Shown piece by piece: positions 26,327 through 33,094 of a stretch of 47,358 nt of DNA. The stretch covers positions 1-47,358 of the forward strand of contig SUVT01000008.1 in assembly GCA_015061845.1 (NCBI GenBank). Direction: 5' to 3'. The first letter of the stretch is position 1. Each line of letters opens with the position of its first letter. The stretch is from Lentisphaerota bacterium (GTDB lineage: Bacteria; Verrucomicrobiota; Lentisphaeria; Victivallales; UBA1829). The translations under genes and the position numbers were made by a program. The notes below the pieces were generated by a model that saw nothing but the letters and a program-made list of their open reading frames with translations, was not told where the DNA came from and searched no databases.

Positions 26327-27375
26327 ACAGCCTCCCTGTTGTGCCAATATGCCGCACAGGCACCTTCTTCGCTCACCATACAGGCTCCGACCGGATGCGC
26401 AGAAGTACAAACTTTTCCATACAAAGGACATTCCGGCGGGGTGATTCTGCCTTTCAGTACATCTCCGCAGCGGCAGCCGCGATCCTGATGCGGCGGAAGG
26501 GGTTCCTGCAAAACAGAAAACCGTTTCATCGCATCAAAAATGCTGTATTCATCGCGGATCTTCCAATTTCCGCCGGGAACCATCCCCAGTCCGCGCCACT
26601 CGCCGTCCACAGACTCAAACACAGCAGAAATCATCTTCAGCGCTTCAACATTTCCTGACGGGATCACGGATGACGGATAATTATTGATAACTGTTTTTCG
26701 TCCCTCTGCAATCTCTTTCAGCAGCAAAGCCAGAGAAGAGAGAATATTTTCCGGAGAGAAACCGGAGATCACGCCGGGGATCGGAAGACCGTTAAAGATA
26801 TCAGAACCGGTCACAGCTGCAACATGTCCGGGCAACAGGAAGCCGTCAAGAGCAGTCTCTTTATCCTGACAGAGATAATCCAGCACCGGACGGACATTTT
26901 TAAAGTCGCAAAGCATGGAAAAGTTCTGCAAATTCATCTTTTTTGCAGTTTCAAGCAGCACAGAAGCTGCAGAAAGAGTCGGCTCAAACCCCACAGCCGC
27001 AAAAACGACCTGTTCTTCCGGATGGGATTCAGCATAACACAAAACCTCTTCGGGAGAATAGATAACAAGCAACCCTTTCTCTCCGCCAAGAGTTCCGAGA
27101 GGAGACGGGACCCGCATCAGATCACCGAACACTGCAACGCGGACTCCGCTGCGGACGAGACGGATCGCCTGAGAGATAAAATCTTCGCCGGAAACACAGA
27201 CCGGGCACCCCGGTCCGGAGAGAAGTTGAACAGAAGACGGAAGCAGATTGCGGATCCCCGCCTTTGCAATTGCAAAGCTGTGACTGCCGCAAACTTCCAT
27301 CAGACGGACAGGTCTGCCAACCTTGGCAGCCAATCCGCACAATACGTCCTGCACCAACATCTGTTCTGCTCTCAT
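26323..27375 (-). CDS. hypD: Hydrogenase maturation scaffold HypD
   Basis: 350 aa. With HypC it assembles the Fe(CN)2CO unit. Key motifs are MEVCGSHSFA, LLSGPGCPVCV (cysteines of the active site) and the C-terminal cysteine-rich [4Fe-4S] region with CRCGDVLKG, PPECPLYGKVCTS and GACMVSEEGAC. Its start overlaps the hypC stop by 4 bases. Confidence 0.95.
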   Translation of the reverse strand: MRAEQMLVQDVLCGLAAKVGRPVRLMEVCGSHSFAIAKAGIRNLLPSSVQLLSGPGCPVCVSGEDFISQAIRLVRSGVRVAVFGDLMRVPSPLGTLGGEKGLLVIYSPEEVLCYAESHPEEQVVFAAVGFEPTLSAASVLLETAKKMNLQNFSMLCDFKNVRPVLDYLCQDKETALDGFLLPGHVAAVTGSDIFNGLPIPGVISGFSPENILSSLALLLKEIAEGRKTVINNYPSSVIPSGNVEALKMISAVFESVDGEWRGLGMVPGGNWKIRDEYSIFDAMKRFSVLQEPLPPHQDRGCRCGDVLKGRITPPECPLYGKVCTSAHPVGACMVSEEGACAAYWHNREAV

Positions 27376-27599
27376 TTTTTCATCTCCTCCGCCAGCTGAC
27401 GGAACACTTCAAGGGTGTTTTCCGCCTCTATCGGGTTGATTTTTTCGATGGCATGACCGGCATGAACAAGGACATAATCCCCCACTTGACAATCGGGGAG
27501 AAGACGGATATTGACTTTGCTTTCGATCCCGGAAAAGGAAACTGTACAATGGGTTTTGTCTTCAAAAGAGACGATTTTCATTGGCAGAGCGACACACAT
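27372..27599 (-). CDS. hypC: Hydrogenase maturation chaperone HypC
   Basis: 75 aa when started at 27599, giving MCVALPMKI with the essential Cys2. The upstream extension to 27698 is rejected because Cys2 must be N-terminal and GGGGAGGGG lies just before this ATG. The remainder is a small OB-fold (VGDYVLVHAGHAIEKI). It shuttles the iron centre between HypD and the large subunit. First gene of the eleven-gene hyp-ech operon. Confidence 0.95.
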   Translation of the reverse strand: MCVALPMKIVSFEDKTHCTVSFSGIESKVNIRLLPDCQVGDYVLVHAGHAIEKINPIEAENTLEVFRQLAEEMKK

Positions 27600-27666
27600 A
27601 AAGCCCCCCTCCCCGCTGAAATGCTTCTTTTTGTTGAAAGCATACGCATAAATATCTATCCTAAAA

Positions 27667-27682
27667 AGGTCTCTCACGACCT
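27667..27682 (-). promoter_or_regulatory. Attenuator-like hairpin in the hypC leader
   Basis: In the roughly 155-base leader between the promoter and hypC, minus-strand AGGTC (27678-27682) pairs with GACCT (27667-27671) around a 6-base loop and is followed directly by a T-run (TTTTT overall with the arm's last T). A further pair AAAGATC/GATCTTT lies upstream. These could cause partial early termination. The stem is short. Confidence 0.35.
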
Positions 27683-27760
27683 CTTGTAAACGTTGCACTT
27701 TTCTTACAGAAAAAGATCTTTGAATGTATTCAGAATAGCGATCTTTTGTCTGTTCCCCGT

Positions 27761-27789
27761 AATATACACCGTCAATGCAACATTTTCAA
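27761..27789 (-). promoter_or_regulatory. Promoter of the hyp-ech operon
   Basis: Minus-strand TTGAAA (27784-27789), 17-base spacer, TATATT (27761-27766). Predicted start is near 27754. Nothing else looks like a promoter between hypC and echF, and gaps inside the operon are at most 27 bases. Confidence 0.7.
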
Positions 27790-27918
27790 TCTTTTTTTTG
27801 CATTTTTAAGGTTACTTTGTTAAAAATTAAACAAACAAACTTATAAAATTTCACTAAAAAGTATATTTTTTGCAGAAAGAAGAGTTTTTACTGACTTTTT
27901 TGAGCCTGCTTTGTACAC

Positions 27919-27957
27919 AAAAAAGGGCTGCCTCAAAGTTCGATCTGAGGTAGCCCC
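27919..27957 (-). terminator. Rho-independent terminator after the 244-aa hypothetical gene
   Basis: Read on the minus strand, GGGCTACCTCA pairs with TGAGGCAGCCC with one mismatch and is followed by six T. The rest of the 27600-27997 gap holds the hypC leader, its promoter and AT-rich sequence with no gene. Confidence 0.85.
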
Positions 27958-27997
27958 CAATATATTTTTCTCCGCCGTTTTTCCGGCATTTTTCCGT

Positions 27998-28732
27998 TTA
28001 ATAGTAATAATCGTCATTGCTCCTGCTGCCCGTATCATCACGGGAATTCTTTCGGGAATCTTCTAACGGATCTTTCAGTTCCCAAGTCATTGTTTTTCCG
28101 TCTTCTGCAACCTTAACAACAAGCTTTACGGTAAAGGTTTCACCCCGGACGTAAGGGCATTCCGAATCATACTGGGAATTTTTTGCGGGAGCATATTTGA
28201 TAACACAGAGGACTTCACCTTTTGAAAGATGCTCCACACTCTGAACCTGACAGTCGTTGAGCCATTTCGGGGGCTTTTTATATTTGGATAACGAACCTTT
28301 CGTTTCACCAATTGTTTTTCCACTTTTCATAATATCAAAAAGAACGTCTGCATCCTCGATCAGAACATATTTATCGTCGGTATAGCATCTGTAGTCAATA
28401 CCAAAATTAATTTTTTGTTCATCCAGATTCATTCTTGTGGGCTTTTTTTCAAAAACGATATAAATAGGACGGGTATATTCTTTATCTTTTCTTTCAAATG
28501 TTATTTTACCGCGATAAGTTCTACCACTCTTCTCCTTTTTATCTTTCTTCAGCTTGACTTTCTCTATGGAAATTTCTCCATAGATTTCCTCTAAATAACT
28601 ACTGAACTCGTCCTTGTCTTCGACCAGAGCCGCTATCTCTTTCTCAGGACATTCTCCCCAATAATAATCATAAGCGAAATAACCGCCCACAAAAATAATT
28701 GCAATAATCGCCCATTTTATCAAATCTTGCAC
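27998..28732 (-). CDS. Membrane-anchored hypothetical protein
   Basis: 244 aa, not recognised. It starts with GTG at 28732 after a strong AGGAGG ribosome binding site. One N-terminal transmembrane helix (about residues 5-22) is followed by a hydrophilic, Lys/Glu-rich domain with a likely beta-rich fold, so it is probably anchored in the cytoplasmic membrane with the main part outside. The C-terminus is a low-complexity tail rich in Ser, Arg and Asp that ends in three tyrosines. It stands alone with its own terminator, between the hyp operon promoter and a MITE-like repeat. Confidence 0.7.
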   Translation of the reverse strand: MQDLIKWAIIAIIFVGGYFAYDYYWGECPEKEIAALVEDKDEFSSYLEEIYGEISIEKVKLKKDKKEKSGRTYRGKITFERKDKEYTRPIYIVFEKKPTRMNLDEQKINFGIDYRCYTDDKYVLIEDADVLFDIMKSGKTIGETKGSLSKYKKPPKWLNDCQVQSVEHLSKGEVLCVIKYAPAKNSQYDSECPYVRGETFTVKLVVKVAEDGKTMTWELKDPLEDSRKNSRDDTGSRSNDDYYY

Positions 28733-28837
28733 TTTCAGTTTCCTCCTATTTAAATTAACTAATGTGCGTGCTTTATTAATGTTATTTCAGAAAACAATAA
28801 AAATCTTTCATCATTTTTTACTTTTTTTTTGTTTAAT

Positions 28838-29020
28838 GAGGCTATTTCAAAAGTCTTCAAAAATGGCAGAAAATTCTTGTTGCGATCTGCAAATGGAGCG
28901 TTTTCGGCTTGTCCTCCATAGCTTCAGCGAAGGAGGATGGTAGCCACGCTCAAACTACCATTTCCAACTTATCAACAATCTTTTTTCAGCCAAATTTTGC
29001 CGGACTTTTGAAATTACCTC
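28838..29020. mobile_element. MITE-like palindromic repeat, copy 2
   Basis: 183-bp copy of the element at 13056-13239, in the same orientation, with the same terminal inverted repeats. It is flanked by TAAT on both sides, a possible 4-base target duplication. It lies 17 bases after the stop codon of the minus-strand alpha-galactosidase gene, as copy 1 lies at the end of the minus-strand araC. The gap 28733-28837 upstream is AT-rich and holds nothing else I recognise. Confidence 0.8.
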
Positions 29021-29037
29021 TAATATCATTTTTCCGT

Positions 29038-31161
29038 TTATTTTTTCCGGAAACGGAGGGCAGCAGCACTGAAAGGAGCAAACTTTGTGAATTTCACACG
29101 GTTGGTATTGGAGGTAAATTCCTGGGAATCAGCTTTCACACAGTCGACAAGCTCCCACGCTCCGGCTGGAAGAATAAATTCAGCACGCTGTTCATCGGTT
29201 TCAAAGAAATGAACGATCAGAAGCAGTTCGTCAGAAGATTCCAGTGTCATGACCTGACGACCGGTGGGATAAATCCGGCTGGAAGAGTTGCAGTCGATCC
29301 GCAGCTTGCTCTTCAAACGCAATTCCGGAAAGATTTTTTCATAGAAATCAACATATTTCTTCACAGTTGCAAGCTGTTCCGCAGAAAGCTGTTCCAAGTC
29401 CCCGGAGAGGGTCATCTGCCCCATCATTCCGGCACACATGCTGTAAGAGAGACGGTTATCGTCATCAGTCGGACGCAGGGTTGACCAGACGAGAGCCTTG
29501 TCGTAATAGCAGAAATTCAATGCTTCGGCGGCGAGGATCGGAATTTCAACGCCTTCATGAGCATCGGTACAGCTGATATATTCCCCTGTTTTTGCCCAGC
29601 CGGGTGTCAAACGGTGTCCGCCGGAAGAACACTCTTCGATCCGCAGACCGGGAACGAGACGGTGCAGGTCTTCGTGGAATTTTCTCACACAGGCGGCGTG
29701 CTGCTGCAGATTTTCCGCCGGGGATGCAGATTCGCCATCCACTCCGAATGGAACGGCTGCATTATAATCGATTTTGATATAACCGACTTTATTATCCCGG
29801 AGAAACGCTGCGACTTTTTCCGTCATGTGAGCAATGACTTCAGGCTTCCGGAAGTCGAGGAAGTAAGCACCACCAGCCCGCAGGGGGAACCCGTCCAAAG
29901 TCAGAACCCAATCAGCTTTTCCGGTTTCTTCCAGTGATTTCTTCTGGGGATAAAGGTTTTCAAACTCAAACCAGAGTCCGGACTTCATACCATATTTTTC
30001 CAATGCTTCGGAAAACGCCTTGTAACCATTGGGATAGAGTTCTTTTTTCAGAGTCCAGTCGCCGGGTTCATCCGTACGGAACCATCCGGCATCGATCTGG
30101 AAATATTTCACGCCGAGAGATGCGGCAACAGGAGCGATTTTCAACAGGCGTTCTTCCGCCGGAGTTCCCCAGGTTGTACACCAGTCACTGAAAGTGGGGT
30201 GCATGACCTGCTGCGGCTCTTCACTCTTCTGATAGGGCAGCAAATCCCGTGCGGCATCATTGCAGTTTCCATAGCTGGCAGTCAGAAGAGCAACGGGGGA
30301 AATCAGAGATTCCCCGGGTTTGACATCCTTGAACCATCCGGCAAATTCACGGTCGGGCAAACCGCCGGAAATATTCACGAAGTCACAATATCTGGAAACC
30401 ACCATTTCCCACGGAGACATTGCCTCAAGCGCAGCAGCCCAGATGATCCCGTGTTTGGTATCTTCCACTGCTGCGAAGGGCTGATATTCTTTATTGACCA
30501 TAGAGGATCGCTGTCCGAACCGCTGACTGCGGACTCCGGCAGACTGCCAGCTGATCTCCATATTCAACTCTTCAAAGGTCTGTTCCAGATGTTTTACTTC
30601 GGAGGACCAGAATGAAGGATAACGGTGGAGTTTCAGAGATTCCGGAGCATCATCGGGGTGAAGCAGAGAGATCATTCCCATGGAAAAGCTGGTAAACATT
30701 TCCACCCGGCGGGATGTTCCGGAGCCGTTGAAAAATTCCGTTTTACATTCCAGATACCGGCATCCTTCCGGACGGGTCAGTGTATGAACGATCTTCATAT
30801 TATCTTCCGATTCAAAAATGGAGATGAGAGCGTTTCCTTTTTCTTCCTGACTTTTCAGTTTGAACCGGTTAATAGTCGTACTGTTTCTCATATCCACACC
30901 GGGGCCATGCTGCGGGAAGCTGAAATCTCCGGCAAATTTGATCTGGAACATACTTTCCAGATTGTTGGCGGGAAATGCGAAGTTCAGAGTATTGCAAATG
31001 GATTTTGCCGCAACAGAATCCCGGATTCCTTCCCGGTGGGGAACGATTTTTTCAGAAGCTCCGGCAGGCAGAACCGCCATAGAGACAATATCTGTTTTTT
31101 CTTCTTTGAAAAATGCGACTTCCAGATCGCCGGTCTTCCAGAGTTTGATCATGTTATACAT
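29038..31161 (-). CDS. Alpha-galactosidase, glycoside hydrolase family 36
   Basis: 707 aa, cytoplasmic (no signal peptide). It hydrolyses alpha-1,6-galactosides such as melibiose or raffinose-type and galactomannan side chains by a retaining mechanism. Domain order is an N-terminal beta-supersandwich (about 1-300), a TIM barrel (about 310-620) and a C-terminal beta domain. The nucleophile is Asp465 in YIKIDYN and the acid/base is Asp533 in ISCTDAHEG; EECSSGGHRL is the conserved substrate-binding loop. The start at 31161 has AAGGA at 8 bases. It lies 21 bases after the esterase gene and is probably co-transcribed with it. Confidence 0.9.
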   Translation of the reverse strand: MYNMIKLWKTGDLEVAFFKEEKTDIVSMAVLPAGASEKIVPHREGIRDSVAAKSICNTLNFAFPANNLESMFQIKFAGDFSFPQHGPGVDMRNSTTINRFKLKSQEEKGNALISIFESEDNMKIVHTLTRPEGCRYLECKTEFFNGSGTSRRVEMFTSFSMGMISLLHPDDAPESLKLHRYPSFWSSEVKHLEQTFEELNMEISWQSAGVRSQRFGQRSSMVNKEYQPFAAVEDTKHGIIWAAALEAMSPWEMVVSRYCDFVNISGGLPDREFAGWFKDVKPGESLISPVALLTASYGNCNDAARDLLPYQKSEEPQQVMHPTFSDWCTTWGTPAEERLLKIAPVAASLGVKYFQIDAGWFRTDEPGDWTLKKELYPNGYKAFSEALEKYGMKSGLWFEFENLYPQKKSLEETGKADWVLTLDGFPLRAGGAYFLDFRKPEVIAHMTEKVAAFLRDNKVGYIKIDYNAAVPFGVDGESASPAENLQQHAACVRKFHEDLHRLVPGLRIEECSSGGHRLTPGWAKTGEYISCTDAHEGVEIPILAAEALNFCYYDKALVWSTLRPTDDDNRLSYSMCAGMMGQMTLSGDLEQLSAEQLATVKKYVDFYEKIFPELRLKSKLRIDCNSSSRIYPTGRQVMTLESSDELLLIVHFFETDEQRAEFILPAGAWELVDCVKADSQEFTSNTNRVKFTKFAPFSAAALRFRKK

Positions 31162-31182
31162 TGAAAAAATCCTTATGTAAAA

Positions 31183-31989
31183 TTACAGTCCGAAAAATGC
31201 AAGGAAAGCCTGCCATGCAGACAGTTCTTTCTTCTGTTCAAAGAGCCATTTCCAGTTATCTTCTTTTCCGAAAGCGGTACTCCAGGAGTTATGACCGCAA
31301 TCCGGTACTTCCACATAGGTGATCTTTGTGCCGCCGGCAGCCTTGACCGCCGCCACCATTTCACGGGTCCGTTTGGTCAGAACAACAGTATCAGAATCAC
31401 CGTGATAGGTCAGGATCGGAATATGCTTCACCTTGTCTGCCATTGCCAGATCGGCACCGCCGCAAACGGGGAACGCCGCTGCAAATTTTTCAGGATAACG
31501 GCTGATGGCATCCCAGGTTCCGAACCCGCCCATAGAGATTCCGGCAACATAAACACGGTTTTTATCAAGGTCGCTGCTCTTGAGTTCTTCGTTCAGGAGT
31601 TCCATGGCAAGTTTCATGGATTCAGATTCAGCCGGAAGCGTGTGAGAGGGAGCGTTCCAGGGAGTATCGACCCACTGTTTTCCATCGGGGCATTGCGGAA
31701 AGATCAGCAGAGCTTTCATCTTGTTTTTCGCACACCATTCCGTGACTTCTTTTGCTCCGTGAAAGAGCTGCTTTTCATTATCATTACCCCGTTCTCCTGC
31801 TCCGTGAAAGAAGATCAGGACAGCAGCTTTTCCGGGCTGATCCCAGTTCATTTCCCGACGGCAATAGTTCATTGTCCGTCCATCTTCTGCTGTATAAAGC
31901 AGTTGTTCCATTTCATATTTGACAGGTAAAGATTCTGCGGTAAGAGCTGCCGCAGCACAGAAAGCTGTAATAAAAGAACTCGTTTTCAT
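31183..31989 (-). CDS. Secreted alpha/beta-hydrolase (esterase)
   Basis: 268 aa from the ATG at 31989, which follows GAGGAG; the longer frame to 32067 lacks a ribosome binding site and runs through the promoter. A signal peptide is seen at residues 1-20 (FITAFCAAAALTAES). The catalytic triad is Ser152 in GISMGG, an Asp in HGDSDTVV (about 200) and His233 in CGHNSW. FFHGAGERG forms the oxyanion region. It resembles feruloyl/acetyl-xylan esterase or PHB-depolymerase-like enzymes that remove ester decorations from plant glycans. First gene of a two-gene operon with the GH36 galactosidase. Confidence 0.82.
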   Translation of the reverse strand: MKTSSFITAFCAAAALTAESLPVKYEMEQLLYTAEDGRTMNYCRREMNWDQPGKAAVLIFFHGAGERGNDNEKQLFHGAKEVTEWCAKNKMKALLIFPQCPDGKQWVDTPWNAPSHTLPAESESMKLAMELLNEELKSSDLDKNRVYVAGISMGGFGTWDAISRYPEKFAAAFPVCGGADLAMADKVKHIPILTYHGDSDTVVLTKRTREMVAAVKAAGGTKITYVEVPDCGHNSWSTAFGKEDNWKWLFEQKKELSAWQAFLAFFGL

Positions 31990-32023
31990 TTGAGAAACTC
32001 CTCTTGCGTTTTTATTTCCGGGT

Positions 32024-32052
32024 AATATAGCACAAAACTGTATAGATTGCAA
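32024..32052 (-). promoter_or_regulatory. Promoter of the esterase-galactosidase operon
   Basis: Minus-strand TTGCAA (32047-32052), 17-base spacer, TATATT (32024-32029), with TG one base before the -10 (extended -10). Confidence 0.7.
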
Positions 32053-32103
32053 CATAAAATACAGCAAACTGGATTTGAATCTGTCAAAAATGTTCCAAAA
32101 TAC

Positions 32104-32131
32104 TTGACTTTTATTTTTTATCTGTTATATT
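32104..32131 (+). promoter_or_regulatory. Promoter of the pseudopilin 3 operon
   Basis: TTGACT (32104-32109), 16-base spacer, TATATT (32126-32131). It predicts a start near 32138 and so a leader of about 197 bases before the pseudopilin ATG. The 345-base gap 31990-32334 therefore holds two divergent promoters and a structured leader. Confidence 0.7.
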
Positions 32132-32179
32132 AAAAAATGATGGAAGGAATGATATGATGTATGTGAGAAAGGAAGTCGT

Positions 32180-32301
32180 ATAACATACATTATGTTAAGC
32201 GAAAATTCCGCTTTTTCAACATAATGCACCATAGATAATACCAAGCCCTCCTTACTATTTATCGTAAAAATGAATCTCTGACTTAACATAATGTATGTTA
32301 T
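32180..32301 (+). repeat. 20-bp perfect inverted repeat with self-complementary arms in a leader
   Basis: Bases 32180-32199 (ATAACATACATTATGTTAAG) are the exact reverse complement of 32282-32301, 82 bases apart. Each arm also contains its own dyad, AACATA-CAT-TATGTT. A partial third copy (AACATAATG) begins at 32218. The ribosome binding site of the pseudopilin lies about 20 bases after the second arm. Either a set of operator half-sites or an RNA that can switch between one long stem and two short hairpins. Confidence 0.75.
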
Positions 32302-32334
32302 GCAACGTCATAAAAACAGAAGAGGAGATTTTTT

Positions 32335-33084
32335 ATGAGAAAAAAGTCTTTTACCTTGATTGAATTACTGGTGGTGATTGCAATCATCGCGATCCTCGCC
32401 GGGATGCTTCTGCCAGCCTTGAATCAGGCGAGAGAAAAAGGCAGATCATCCAGTTGTGTCAACCAGCTGAAACAGCTTGGATTGGCGTTTTCCCAATATC
32501 GGGGAGATTATGATGACTATTATCCGATCAGCCGCCTAAAGGATGAAAGCAGCAGTAAAGTTTACTGGCCGACATCCCTCTGTACCTATTTTGGAGATGA
32601 ACAGAAAGACTACAACAACAGCACCCGGGCTCCAAAATGGCTGAGCTGTCCGAGTCAGAAGGTTCAATATACAGAGACCGCAGTTCTTGCTTATGGATGT
32701 TCCTACGCATACAATGCTGCCTGTTACGGTGTCAGCGATATCCATGAGACTCTGAACAAACGGACCAAATTTGTGCCGGCTGCAAGCGACACCGTTTTGT
32801 GCGGCGATGCCTGGTACGGTTCTTCCTCTGATGCAAACCGGAAGAGAGGACATATTGAATTTGAGACTTCTCAACCCAAAGTTGGAGTCTGTTACCGTCA
32901 CAGTATGCGATGTAATATCCTGTTTGCAGATCTTCACGTCAACCCCGAAACCTGGCATAAGTTGAATACGCAATACTATGATTACGGCTGGCTTCCCTGG
33001 AGACGCCAGAGCCAAACTGCCGGAAAAGCATTGACATACGGTCCGGTTGAAGAATTTACCCTTGGTTATCACCCCTATATGTAA
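32335..33084 (+). CDS. Pseudopilin-like protein 3
   Basis: 249 aa. Leader MRKKS then [18 protein letters not shown]; the residue before the Phe is Ser instead of Gly, and Glu+5 is kept. The body is closely similar to pseudopilin 1, sharing [10 protein letters not shown]-type and [12 protein letters not shown]-type stretches and the [10 protein letters not shown] region. The C-terminal motif is a variant of H-X9-DG ([13 protein letters not shown]). GAGGAG precedes the ATG. It is followed after 10 bases by a DUF4838 gene with its own ribosome binding site. Presumably exported; unknown function. Confidence 0.85.
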   Translation: MRKKSFTLIELLVVIAIIAILAGMLLPALNQAREKGRSSSCVNQLKQLGLAFSQYRGDYDDYYPISRLKDESSSKVYWPTSLCTYFGDEQKDYNNSTRAPKWLSCPSQKVQYTETAVLAYGCSYAYNAACYGVSDIHETLNKRTKFVPAASDTVLCGDAWYGSSSDANRKRGHIEFETSQPKVGVCYRHSMRCNILFADLHVNPETWHKLNTQYYDYGWLPWRRQSQTAGKALTYGPVEEFTLGYHPYM

Positions 33085-33094
33085 GGAGAAAATA

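Noticed and set aside
27841-28041. 66-aa minus-strand frame after the hypothetical gene
   Set aside because: It spans the terminator of that gene and overlaps its 3' end in another frame.
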